Assembly (NCBI GenBank): GCA_001768325.1
Contig: MENQ01000024.1
Location: 1 to 64,000 of the forward strand
DNA length: 64,000 bases
Direction: 5' to 3'
DNA from: Bacteroidetes bacterium GWC2_46_850
Lineage (GTDB): Bacteria; Bacteroidota; Bacteroidia; Bacteroidales; Dysgonomonadaceae
Below are positions 55,599-64,000 of the stretch, piece after piece. Position 1 is the first letter of the stretch; each line of letters starts with the position of its first letter. Below the pieces are notes generated by a model. The model was not told the origin of the DNA. It made no database searches and worked only from the letters and a program-made list of their open reading frames with translations. A program made the translations under genes and the position numbers.

Positions 55599-56975
55599 CT
55601 ATTCAACCGTGAATCCCAGTCTTTTCAATCCTTCCTGAATCTCCGGGGCTCCCATAAATAGTTTCCATAGCAATCCGGTCCGGTAATTCTCGATCATCGG
55701 AGTGATGGTAAGCTGGTCGATGGCTAGATAACGCTGTGGGTACCAGTCGTCTTGCTGGCTGAATGCATCGTAGAATCCATACTTACCCCATATCTTGTCG
55801 CCAAGATCGAAATAGAAATGATTGAGTGCTTTCATCGATTCAGCCGGTGTATAGGGGAAGCTGGACAATGCAGCTGTGGGCGTGATCACACCCAGGTCGT
55901 TCTTTTTGGGCGTGTGGGCCGAATAACCGTTCACCGAGTAGCTTGCCGTCAATCCCCAGCAATTGTCGCCATACCCTTCAAATCCTTTTGGGTTCTCCAG
56001 GCAATATTCATAATTGATCAGTGTCTGGTTTCTATTCAGTTGCCAGTAGTCGGCATATTGGTCCTTCAACCCTTTCGGGTTCAGCCCGATGTAAGAGTAG
56101 TGCGCCCAGAAGAGGGGACCGCCGTATTCCTCTGCCCCATTGTGTTTTAAAATCAGCGGGTAGCCATAGGCATCATTCTTGCTTGTAATTGCTCCTCCGC
56201 GGGCCCATCCGTTGTGATAAGCCGATGCAGGTATTGGGTGGGTGGGAGAGGAGGCTGCCAGAATATAGGTGATCAGACATTCATTGTAACCTTCCAGTGG
56301 AAAATTCATTTCCCACTGGTAGTCCGGACTCCAGTGCCAGTAGAGCACATCCTGCCCGTTCAGATACCAGTCCCATTCCATCTCTCTCCAGAGTGTATCG
56401 ATCTTGTGGGCCAGCTCTTTTTCTCTTTCATTGCCGTTTTTGACATATTCCCGCACGATGAGCAGTCCCTGCATCAGGAAAGCACTCTCTACCAGGTCGC
56501 CACCGTTATCTTTTGTGCCGAACGGTTTGGTCTTTCCCGTTGGTCCGTGAATCCAGTGTGACCATACACCATGATAACGATCGGCTGAAGCCAGATAATC
56601 AGTAATCTGATGCAGTCGGGTTACACCCTCTTCCCGGGAAATAAAACCCCGCTCCATGGCGACAATAAGCCCGGCAATACCGAAGCCACTGCCTCCGGTG
56701 GTGATTACATCTGCATCGTCCTGTGGATAAACTCCATCCATGTGTATGCGTTCCGGTGCCAGTCCCGAGGTGGTTTCCGCACCCTCCCACATATAGTTGA
56801 AATGTGTTTTCTGTATGAAATCGAGGAGTTCATCATCCGATGCAAATGAGGCCGGACGCCCTTCATCGACGTTGCTTGGTTCTGCTTTTTTGGAGCTGTT
56901 GTTACAAGAAAAGAGAATAAGAGAGCATAGAAGTATCGTAATGAAAAACCAAGATTTATTTTTTATCGTAAGCAT
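55599..56975 (-). CDS. GH144-like (glycoamylase-domain) lipoprotein, putative endo-beta-1,2-glucanase
   Basis: The 458-residue lipoprotein (lipobox LFSC, Cys24) is an (alpha/alpha)6 enzyme of the glycoamylase-like family PF10091. Its landmarks are HFNYMWEGAETTSGLAPERI, ITTGGSGFGIAGLIVAMERG, VWSHWIHGPTGKTKPF, DNGGDLVESAFLMQG and YWHWSPDYQWEMNFPLEGYN. Characterised members of this type in Bacteroidetes form GH144, endo-beta-1,2-glucanases that release sophorose. It is a paralogue of the next gene upstream, lacking that protein's Ig-like domain. Older annotation names such as glucoamylase are misleading. Family call is good; substrate is inferred. Confidence 0.88.
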   Translation of the reverse strand: MLTIKNKSWFFITILLCSLILFSCNNSSKKAEPSNVDEGRPASFASDDELLDFIQKTHFNYMWEGAETTSGLAPERIHMDGVYPQDDADVITTGGSGFGIAGLIVAMERGFISREEGVTRLHQITDYLASADRYHGVWSHWIHGPTGKTKPFGTKDNGGDLVESAFLMQGLLIVREYVKNGNEREKELAHKIDTLWREMEWDWYLNGQDVLYWHWSPDYQWEMNFPLEGYNECLITYILAASSPTHPIPASAYHNGWARGGAITSKNDAYGYPLILKHNGAEEYGGPLFWAHYSYIGLNPKGLKDQYADYWQLNRNQTLINYEYCLENPKGFEGYGDNCWGLTASYSVNGYSAHTPKKNDLGVITPTAALSSFPYTPAESMKALNHFYFDLGDKIWGKYGFYDAFSQQDDWYPQRYLAIDQLTITPMIENYRTGLLWKLFMGAPEIQEGLKRLGFTVE

Positions 56976-57040
56976 ATTTTATTCTGTTTAAAAAAATAGT
57001 CAATTGAAATAAATTTGTTGTTGCTGTGTCTGCTTTTACG

Positions 57041-58681
57041 TTAGTATGAAAATCCAAGTTTGGTTAATCCCGTTTTAATCTCCGGGATGTCCATGAAGAT
57101 ATTCCAAAGAAGCCCGCTCCGGTGATTTTCGATCATGACAATGATGGGACCTTGGTCTATTGCCAGAAAATCGTTTGCGTACCATCCCACGCTCAAATTA
57201 AATGCATCAATAAATCCCTGCTGCTTCCACAATTTATCCCCCAGTTTGTAGTAAAAGAAATGTAGTGCCGCCATGGATTCCTCTGGCGTATAGGGCATTG
57301 AAGACAAAGCCGCAGTGGGAGCTATCACTCCTTTGTCGTTGGTGGGTGAGTGAGCGCTGTAGCCACTGTTCCCGTCGCTTGCCGTAAGTCCCCAGCAAAC
57401 TGCGCTATAGCCCCGGTTTTGTGCAGGATTCAGTTTGCAATACGCATGATTTATTTTGGCATGATGTACATTCTGTTGCCAGTAATCGGCGTACTGATCC
57501 TTCAGATTCCACGGATTTAAACCGAGAAATGAATAATGGGCAAAAAAGAGGGGACCACCGTAGGAAGGGCCCAGGGGAAGTTTAAAATCGTAATACACTC
57601 CATTGTTCCTCATGTTGCCCTTATCTGCCCAGCCATTGTCATATACCGGTTTGCCGATAGGGAAGGTCGGAGATGACGCTGCCAGCACATAGGTAATCAG
57701 GCTTTCGTTCCATCCCCTGATCTTATGATTCATGTCCCAGCCGTAATCAGGGCTCCAGTGCCAGTAAAGCACCTCTTCATTGTTACGTCGGAACCAGGAC
57801 CATTCGACGGCTTCCCACAGTTCGGTGATTAATTCCCTTAATTCCTTTTCATCAGGATTCTCTCCCCTGAAATAGTGCCTTGCAGTCAACAGTCCCTGAA
57901 ATAAAAAAGAGGTTTCTACAAGATCAGCCCCGTTATCTTTTTCACTAAAAGGTTGTGTCCGGCCGGTTGTGCCATTGATCCAATGGGCAAATGCGCCGTG
58001 ATATGGGGTGGCATTATTTTTCAAAAAACGGGTAATCTTCAACAGGCGTGATACGGCAGCCCCCCGGTCAATAAATTGTCGTTCGATGGCCACGATCATC
58101 GCCATAATGCCAAATCCGGTACCACCGGTAGTTACAATATCACCCGATGAACTTCGTTCTCGCGCCATACCGCTTACCGGATGTCCAAAATCCCAGAAAT
58201 AGCGGAATGTCTGCCTTTGAACCAGGGTTAGTAATTCTTCGTCGGCGATGTGGGGAAATTTGTCTGAGTGATCCAGTCCCGTGGAGATGTAATAAACCTT
58301 ACCCGTTTGGATCCGGTTCCCGGTAGTTGATTTTAGTCCGGTATTGATAATCAGTTGATAATCGGTGTAAATGTCTAATTTTTCACTTGACTGCAGGACA
58401 ATGGTTTTGCCCTGGATGACGTAAGTCAGTGTAATCGGCCCGGCTGATAATCTTTGCAGCGTGATGTTTTTTTGCAGGGTACTTTGATCAATTTCTTCGG
58501 AGAAAGTCAACGTGACGTGTAGATTGGGATCTACTTCTGTATAGGATGCATTCTGACTGATTCCGTTGATTTCAATTCCATTTAGTTGAAACGTTCCGAA
58601 TACTTCATTGTTCTCCTTACTCCCGCAAGACCAGAATACTACGAAGATAATACACAATAATAAACATCTTGTCCGATTCAC
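57041..58681 (-). CDS. GH144-like lipoprotein with N-terminal Ig-like domain
   Basis: The 546-residue lipoprotein (lipobox FWSC, Cys19) begins with a Big_5-type Ig-like domain (about 28-130; TLTFSEEIDQSTLQKNITLQ). The catalytic domain follows with the same landmarks as its neighbour: FRYFWDFGHPVSGMARERS, TTGGTGFGIMAMIVAIERQ, AFAHWINGTTGRTQPF, DNGADLVETSFLFQG and YWHWSPDYGWDMNH. It probably cuts long beta-1,2-glucan at the cell surface, while the shorter paralogue may act on other chain lengths. It is the first gene after a terminator-like hairpin and lies 65 nt before its paralogue. Confidence 0.88.
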   Translation of the reverse strand: MNRTRCLLLCIIFVVFWSCGSKENNEVFGTFQLNGIEINGISQNASYTEVDPNLHVTLTFSEEIDQSTLQKNITLQRLSAGPITLTYVIQGKTIVLQSSEKLDIYTDYQLIINTGLKSTTGNRIQTGKVYYISTGLDHSDKFPHIADEELLTLVQRQTFRYFWDFGHPVSGMARERSSSGDIVTTGGTGFGIMAMIVAIERQFIDRGAAVSRLLKITRFLKNNATPYHGAFAHWINGTTGRTQPFSEKDNGADLVETSFLFQGLLTARHYFRGENPDEKELRELITELWEAVEWSWFRRNNEEVLYWHWSPDYGWDMNHKIRGWNESLITYVLAASSPTFPIGKPVYDNGWADKGNMRNNGVYYDFKLPLGPSYGGPLFFAHYSFLGLNPWNLKDQYADYWQQNVHHAKINHAYCKLNPAQNRGYSAVCWGLTASDGNSGYSAHSPTNDKGVIAPTAALSSMPYTPEESMAALHFFYYKLGDKLWKQQGFIDAFNLSVGWYANDFLAIDQGPIIVMIENHRSGLLWNIFMDIPEIKTGLTKLGFSY

Positions 58682-58773
58682 CTGTTTTGATTTTTGCTTA
58701 TGTTAAAATTGTAATAAATGCTTCTATCTGAAAACATCATGCTTTTTCCAAATTTGAGAATGGATAGAGTGGA

Positions 58774-58808
58774 ATAAAAATAGGAGAGGGAGGGGTTGAC
58801 TCCCTCTC
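58774..58808 (-). terminator. Terminator or attenuator inside PUL 2
   Basis: An 8-bp stem (58784-58791 with 58801-58808), rich in G and C, has a 9-base loop. On the minus strand it runs into CTATTTTTATT (T-run at 58774-58781 region). It lies 20 nt after the LamG gene and 93 nt before the GH144-like gene. Confidence 0.75.
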
Positions 58809-58827
58809 ATCAGCTCTTATTGGAGGA

Positions 58828-59631
58828 CTATTCTGTATCGTGAATTACAATGTTCTTGATTTCCGCCGCTGTCAACGCTTTGTTATATATACGCAGATCA
58901 TCAATGAGGCTGTTGTCCGATAGATGTCCCCATTCATTAAAGCGGGGAGCGCCTGAGCCAATCGACATGATATCACATCCACTCCAGCTTATCTGGGACA
59001 AATTGTTTGTGGCGACCTCTTCCGCATTGATATACAATACTGCTTTTCCTTTAGTTAATGTCAGCGTGATATATTTCCATCCTGCCGTGGCTGGATCCAG
59101 ATCGGCTTTCTCAACACCGTCGAGCCATCCATCGGCGGTGCCGTTCCCTACGTTTGCTTTGATGCGTTGCTTACCTCCGGCTTTTTCACGGAAAATCCTG
59201 AAACCTGCTGTACGGTTATTTTGAGCATCTGGGCTTGCACCCTCTGTTACGGGTCCAATCACGATAAGTCCCGCCCGGTCAGGAACAGCATTTACTTTGT
59301 ACCAGAATCCTACAGTCAGGTCAGAACCTAATTGTGCGTTCATATCAGCCAGTCTGAAAGTAAGGTAACTGTTCTGGGCACCGGCGTAAGCTTTGTTTAT
59401 TTTTCCCTCGGATAAAGTTGGGGTACCCACCATGGTGGCTGATTTTCCACTTACTGCATCTTTATAATCGGTGTCGAATGACATGTGAAAAACCTGACCA
59501 TCTTCGCTGATGGGTGGTTTGGGGGGTTCTTCAGGAAAATCGAACGGTGGATTCTGTCCCAGATCCTGAAAGCATGATGACAGTGTGAACAGCAATAATG
59601 CTGCGACCAATATATATACCTGTTTTCTCAT
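58828..59631 (-). CDS. LamG-like surface lipoprotein
   Basis: The 267-residue lipoprotein (lipobox LSSC, Cys20) has a short proline-rich spacer (PEEPPKPPISEDG) and one concanavalin A-like/LamG beta-sandwich (about 45-265). Typical strands are VFHMSFDTDYKDAVSGK, LTVGFWYKVNAVPDRAGLIV, WKYITLTLTKGKAVLYING-like (here YINAEEV) and LIDDLRIYNKALTAAEI. It lies 22 nt after susD in the place of SusE/F genes, so it probably binds glycan at the cell surface. No catalytic motif is seen. Confidence 0.85.
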   Translation of the reverse strand: MRKQVYILVAALLLFTLSSCFQDLGQNPPFDFPEEPPKPPISEDGQVFHMSFDTDYKDAVSGKSATMVGTPTLSEGKINKAYAGAQNSYLTFRLADMNAQLGSDLTVGFWYKVNAVPDRAGLIVIGPVTEGASPDAQNNRTAGFRIFREKAGGKQRIKANVGNGTADGWLDGVEKADLDPATAGWKYITLTLTKGKAVLYINAEEVATNNLSQISWSGCDIMSIGSGAPRFNEWGHLSDNSLIDDLRIYNKALTAAEIKNIVIHDTE

Positions 59632-59653
59632 TTTAGTTGTTCTTTAAAGGATG

Positions 59654-61192
59654 TCAATAATTTGGATTCTGGATCAACACACCGTTAGATTTGTCGATTT
59701 CAGCCTGAGGCAATGGCAACAAAGCGTGCTTGTCCTGATATCCTGTTTTTCCGGCTGCATGCAGTACCGTTCTCGCGTTACCCCAGCGTACAAGATCATA
59801 AAAACGATCCCATTCCATGGCAAGTTCTACTCTCCTTTCATGACGTATTGCACTGCGCAAGGCAACCTGATCAGTCGTGGTCACTGCCGGTAAAACACCC
59901 GCATTGTTGCCGCGTGCGCGTGTGCGTACCTGTTCCAGATAATTCAGGGCCTGTGCTGCGTTGCCAAGTTCGTTTGCCGCTTCTGCCGCCATCAGATACA
60001 TTTCGGATACCCGAAGGATGCGAATATTCATCCAAAACCCATGCTTGCTGAACTGTGTTCGTTTCGCCGGATCGGTATAAACTTTTTTGTTATAATACCG
60101 GTTCATCACTTCCTGTGCCACCGGTTTCTCCCCATAAGGGGCATTCGCCGGGATAGACTGGGGATCTTCACCCGGTTTGAGAAAATATAACAACGTTTCA
60201 TCCTTACGGGGATCGCCTTGTTCAAAAGCATTGGCCAGTAAGGGTGTCGGACAATTCCATCCCCATCCCAGGTCCCAGTCTCCTGCTCCCCTTACACCCT
60301 GTACCTCTGCATACTGGCTGCCAATATCCGTGCTGGAAGGCAAGGCAGCTGTCGCTGTACACTGCAATTCGAAAATCGATTCGCTGCTATTTTCTCCGCT
60401 CTCCCTGAATATTTGATGAAAAGGGGTATTCAGGTTGTAAATACCGGAGTTGATTACATCGGTGGATGCTGTGAGCATGTTGTCCCAATCGTTGCGCTGC
60501 ATGTATGTCTTTGCATGCAATGCACGTGCTGCACCCCAGGTGACTCTTCCGAGGTATCTGGTTTCCCATTGTCTGGGTAGTAACGATTCAGCTGCCGTGA
60601 GGTCTGCATCAATCAGTGTATATATTTCAGTAGTGGTCGACTTGGGAATATTGGTTTCTGCGGCATCCGTAATCTTGAAATCGATCAGCGGTACTTCTCC
60701 AAAAGCCCTTACCAGGTTAAAATATAAAAATGCACGGAAGAAATGAGCCTCACCCATACAGAGTGAATCAATTCTTTGCAGGGTTACACCATTCTCCTTC
60801 GCTTCGTTGATATCAGACAAAACCGTGTTTGCTGTATGAATCAAAGCATAGTTGCTGGTATAATAGCTTGCCAGGTTACCGTCAGATGCGTTGTAATTGA
60901 AATTGTCATACATTGAAGCGACATCGGATCCGTCAGAGACAGTACTCCCTTTTTCTACATCTTCACTTCGGATGCTATGAACCGCAAAAGCAGGAATGCC
61001 GCCAGTGACACCCCATCCTTTCATTCTTGCATACAAAGAGAACACATCGGTCTGAAAGGAACCTCCCGGGTTATCACCTTCTGTCCACTTACCCTGCGGT
61101 TCCTGATCCAACAGGTCACTGCAGCTGGTTTGTGTTAAGGTTAATATACCCGCTATCGAGACTATCAACAAATTAAATATTTTATTTTTCAT
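59654..61192 (-). CDS. susD: SusD/RagB family nutrient-binding lipoprotein
   Basis: The 512-residue lipoprotein (TQTSCSDLLDQEPQGKWTEG, lipid Cys about 24) follows the SusD plan. It has an N-terminal helical segment, CMGEAHFFRAFLYFNLVRAF with GEVPLIDFKI, a middle glycan-binding region, and the C-terminal RagB motif with LRVSEMYLMAAEAANELGNA and AIRHERRVELAMEWDRFYD. It forms the lid of the SusC transporter encoded 24 nt upstream in PUL 2 and would bind the target glucan. The length is typical. Family call is secure. Confidence 0.96.
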   Translation of the reverse strand: MKNKIFNLLIVSIAGILTLTQTSCSDLLDQEPQGKWTEGDNPGGSFQTDVFSLYARMKGWGVTGGIPAFAVHSIRSEDVEKGSTVSDGSDVASMYDNFNYNASDGNLASYYTSNYALIHTANTVLSDINEAKENGVTLQRIDSLCMGEAHFFRAFLYFNLVRAFGEVPLIDFKITDAAETNIPKSTTTEIYTLIDADLTAAESLLPRQWETRYLGRVTWGAARALHAKTYMQRNDWDNMLTASTDVINSGIYNLNTPFHQIFRESGENSSESIFELQCTATAALPSSTDIGSQYAEVQGVRGAGDWDLGWGWNCPTPLLANAFEQGDPRKDETLLYFLKPGEDPQSIPANAPYGEKPVAQEVMNRYYNKKVYTDPAKRTQFSKHGFWMNIRILRVSEMYLMAAEAANELGNAAQALNYLEQVRTRARGNNAGVLPAVTTTDQVALRSAIRHERRVELAMEWDRFYDLVRWGNARTVLHAAGKTGYQDKHALLPLPQAEIDKSNGVLIQNPNY

Positions 61193-61216
61193 AATGATCA
61201 GCTGTTATTTTCTTGA

Positions 61217-64000
61217 TTAAAAAGTAATGTTCAATCCGACTGTGTATACTGCCGGCATCGGATACGTACCCCCATCAACACCCGATCTGATAGCACTACC
61301 TCCTATTTCTGGTGTATAACCGGAATTCTTGCTCCATGTCTTCAGATTTTCGATGTTGGCATATAATCGCAACGACTTCATATAATACTTTTGCAGAAAT
61401 GAGGGACTGAAGGTATATCCCAACTGAATATTCCGAATGCGAAAGAAGCTTCCGTCTTCAATAAAGTAACTGGAATAGGCACGATTGACAGCCCGGCTTG
61501 GTTCTAGTATGGGTTCCCAATTGGAGGTACCTTCCCCATTCCATCTCTTCATACGTTTTGTCAGATAGTTGAACTGCGCGAAGGAGGACACATCCCAATC
61601 CCGGTAGATTTCATTGCCGTAAACCCCCATCATATCCATCGAAAAGTCAAGCCCCTTATAATCCAGGGAGACATTGAATCCGTAGGTGAAATCGGGATGA
61701 GGCTGACCGATCATGGTACGATCGTCCTGATTAATTACATTATCCCCATTTATGTCTTTAAATTTCAAATCGCCCGGATTGACACTATATACTGTATTGG
61801 GAACCGACTGTTTAATATCTTCATTATTCTGATAAACGCCTTCCACCATGTATCCGTAGAAATATCCGATTGGACGACCCGCAACAGTCCTTGCCACACC
61901 GTCATAAATGGCATCTCCGTCGTCGCGTCCCAGTGTAATCACCTTATTGTTAATTGTGGTCAGGTTGGCTCCCAGGGAATAATTAAACTCTGAACTGCCT
62001 ATCCTGTCGTTCCAGGAAGCGGATAATTCCAAGCCATTGTTTTCAATATCTCCCAGATTCTCCAGTGAGTTAAAAGCTCCCCCGCGGGAATCCAGCAATA
62101 CGATGATGTCTTTGGTTCTCTTGTGATAGTAAACCGGCTCCAGACGAAGACGCTGGTTCAGAAAGTTCATTTCGAAACCAGCCTCCCAGGAATAGGTTCT
62201 TTCCCAATTCAGATCCTGCACGTTGTATATTTTTGTATATCCTGGGATAATATCTTCATTCGGGCCGAAAACGGCACTTCCCACGGAGGTTAGTTCCGGA
62301 TAGGTGGGATAGTAATTGTTGATGTTAATTCCGGTGTTCTCAGTACCCAAAACACCCCATGATCCCTTCAGTTTCAGATAGTCGACTACATTCTGTTCAG
62401 CCATAAAATCTTCTTCCGATATGACCCAGCCTCCTCCGAATGTATAAAAATTATTCCAGGTGTTGTCTACTCCCCGGAATACCGAAGATCCATCTCTGCG
62501 GAAAGAGGCGTTCAGCAGGTAGCGATCATTGTAACTATACAACCCCCTCAGGAGGTAAGACATGGTGAATCTCCTCCATTGATAAATGGCATTGTTATCA
62601 TACTGATTGCGGGCCCCATCGTTGCTTAACGAAGTTAACCACCATTTGTCGTGGTTGTCAGGAACATTAAAATATATTTTATTCAATAATTCACTTCGCT
62701 CTCCATTGAGCAGAGAAAATTCGCGATAGTTGGTCGTTAATCCACCCATCGCCGTAATTGAATGTTTATCGAATCTGTTTTGATAGGTCAGGATGTAATC
62801 GCTCTGAGCCGTATACTCGGTCGATTTCAACTGCGTCATAATCTGTCTGTTTTGCATATTCTCTTTACCCGGTATCTCGGGATTATAGAAATATATAACC
62901 GGCGAGAATGAACGAGCTTCATTGATTGCATAATCCAGAAACAGGGTGGTCTTAAACGTAAAATTCTTCAGAAAATTTACTTCTCCATATATATTACCTG
63001 CCGCCCGATGGTTCACCCCCAGGTTATGATTGCCGCGAATGTCGGTTTCTACGAGTGGATTCCAAAGTTGTGCTCTTTGAAAATCAGGCATTGTGTGCAA
63101 TAATCTTTCGCTGTTGTTTGTGAGGGGATCCGTATAATCAGCATAAGTTGGCGCAATTGGAGCTGCTCGTACCACAGATGCCACATTTTTTGCATCGGGC
63201 AGTTTGTTTTTACTTCCGTTTACCGCAAATCCAAACTTCAGAAAATCCGTTACATTATAATCACTGCTCAGATTGACTGTTATTTTTGAAAATTTCTCCG
63301 TTTTAATGGATCCTTCCTCCGACGTATAACCCAGTCCCATATAAAATTTGCTCTTTTCTGTGGAACCGGTTATGCTCGCATTGCCGTTGAAAATATAGGC
63401 AGTGCGAAAATATTCATCCTGCCAGTTCGTATCCGCACCCCAATCGGTATAATCAAAAGGCAGAGCTCCCTGATTGATTCGCTGTTCGTCATATAATTCC
63501 CTGAACTGAGCCGCATTTGTCACATCAATCAGATCATGAATCTGTTTTAATCCATAGGATGTATTCAGGTTCACAATTGTTTGTCCCGCTTTGGCTTTTT
63601 TTGTCGTAATAATAATCACACCATTTGCTCCCCGCATACCGAAAATGGCAAGGGAAGAAGGGTCTTTCAAAATTTCCATCGATTGGATATCCGCAGGATT
63701 GATATAACTGATGTTATCAGAAAATAGTCCATCCACAATGTAGAGCGGTTTATATCCATTTACCGAGTTGGTTCCCCGGATCCTGATTTCTGGATCTTGT
63801 CCTGCCCGTCCGCTGTTTACAATTTGCACGCCGGACACTTTTCCCTGCAGGGAGGCTAGCGGGTTTGCAGAGGGCCTGTTGGCAATTTCATCAGCACTGA
63901 TGGTAACAATGGAGCCGGTTAGGTCCCTCTTTCGGGCTGTTCCGTATCCAATCACCACAACCTCCTCCAGTGCCTGCACATCTTCGGTCATGATGACATT
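61217..64000 (-). CDS. susC: SusC/RagA family TonB-linked outer membrane transporter, N-terminus beyond window
   Basis: The gene reads through the window end, so the signal peptide and carboxypeptidase-regulatory-like domain are missing here. The visible part begins just before the TonB-box region (ALEEVVVIGYGTARKRDLTG). The plug domain is clear (NPLASLQGKVSGVQIVNSG, LYIVDGLFSDN, DIQSMEILKDPSSLAIFGMR, GANGVIIITTKKAK), and the barrel ends VYTVGLNITF. It imports the oligosaccharides released by the GH144-like enzymes, together with the SusD protein encoded 24 nt downstream. The regulator of PUL 2 is not in the window and probably lies beyond the end. Confidence 0.96.
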   Translation of the reverse strand, partial: NVIMTEDVQALEEVVVIGYGTARKRDLTGSIVTISADEIANRPSANPLASLQGKVSGVQIVNSGRAGQDPEIRIRGTNSVNGYKPLYIVDGLFSDNISYINPADIQSMEILKDPSSLAIFGMRGANGVIIITTKKAKAGQTIVNLNTSYGLKQIHDLIDVTNAAQFRELYDEQRINQGALPFDYTDWGADTNWQDEYFRTAYIFNGNASITGSTEKSKFYMGLGYTSEEGSIKTEKFSKITVNLSSDYNVTDFLKFGFAVNGSKNKLPDAKNVASVVRAAPIAPTYADYTDPLTNNSERLLHTMPDFQRAQLWNPLVETDIRGNHNLGVNHRAAGNIYGEVNFLKNFTFKTTLFLDYAINEARSFSPVIYFYNPEIPGKENMQNRQIMTQLKSTEYTAQSDYILTYQNRFDKHSITAMGGLTTNYREFSLLNGERSELLNKIYFNVPDNHDKWWLTSLSNDGARNQYDNNAIYQWRRFTMSYLLRGLYSYNDRYLLNASFRRDGSSVFRGVDNTWNNFYTFGGGWVISEEDFMAEQNVVDYLKLKGSWGVLGTENTGININNYYPTYPELTSVGSAVFGPNEDIIPGYTKIYNVQDLNWERTYSWEAGFEMNFLNQRLRLEPVYYHKRTKDIIVLLDSRGGAFNSLENLGDIENNGLELSASWNDRIGSSEFNYSLGANLTTINNKVITLGRDDGDAIYDGVARTVAGRPIGYFYGYMVEGVYQNNEDIKQSVPNTVYSVNPGDLKFKDINGDNVINQDDRTMIGQPHPDFTYGFNVSLDYKGLDFSMDMMGVYGNEIYRDWDVSSFAQFNYLTKRMKRWNGEGTSNWEPILEPSRAVNRAYSSYFIEDGSFFRIRNIQLGYTFSPSFLQKYYMKSLRLYANIENLKTWSKNSGYTPEIGGSAIRSGVDGGTYPMPAVYTVGLNITF

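Noticed and set aside
1-64000. CRISPR arrays, tRNA genes, insertion sequences or phage genes
   Set aside because: No regular spacer-repeat array, tRNA-like T-loop sequence, transposase or integrase was seen. The RteA/RteB-like pair is not accompanied by conjugation genes.

Overview
The window looks like a chromosome segment of an anaerobic, glycan-degrading member of the Bacteroidales. The gene content fits Dysgonomonadaceae/Porphyromonadaceae-like bacteria, but this is inference from content, not from a phylogeny. The support is two SusC/SusD glycan-uptake loci, many lipoprotein signal peptides, Bacteroidetes-type promoters (TTTG, about 20 bp, TAnnTTTG), a complete menaquinone gene cluster and a serine-type sulfatase.

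Layout. Positions 1-99 hold the 3' end of a 5S rRNA gene and its terminator. A TraB/GumN-family gene, apparently cut at its 5' end, follows. Positions 1072-20399 form the first polysaccharide utilization locus (PUL 1). A divergent membrane-spanning regulator (Kelch propeller outside, SARP-type winged helix inside) faces a plus-strand run of a surface lipoprotein, a GH76 mannanase-like enzyme, SusC, SusD, a DUF3823 lipoprotein, a TIM-barrel-like unclassified hydrolase, a GH92 alpha-mannosidase and a GtaA-like protein. The enzymes point to an alpha-mannoside substrate. Positions 20484-26584 hold an M24 peptidase, an NtrC-type response regulator convergent with a hybrid histidine kinase, and a small secreted repeat protein.

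Positions 26737-43632 are mostly housekeeping. A minus-strand cluster runs purF-like, phoH, purC, ubiE/menG, aroE. Then come dgt, a three-gene CD225/GYF/DUF2752 membrane cassette, uvrA, a CPA2-type antiporter, a GHL10-type lipoprotein and a THUMP RNA methyltransferase with a long charged tail. Positions 43664-49893 are a tightly overlapping menI-menF-menD-menB-menC-menE operon on the minus strand.

Positions 49982-64000 are PUL 2 on the minus strand: SusC (running off the window), SusD, a LamG lipoprotein, two GH144-like enzymes, a GH3 beta-glucosidase, an S1 sulfatase and a GH43 enzyme with a carbohydrate-binding-like tail. GH144 plus GH3 suggests beta-1,2-glucan; the sulfatase and GH43 do not fit that substrate simply.

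Most notable result: the PUL 1 regulator has a SARP-like DNA-binding domain. The promoter of the divergent operon carries three TAACCC repeats at 11- and 12-bp spacing around the -33 box, the geometry known for SARP operators. This suggests a one-component transmembrane glycan sensor. Both PULs also carry a terminator-like hairpin between the binding/uptake genes and the enzyme genes.
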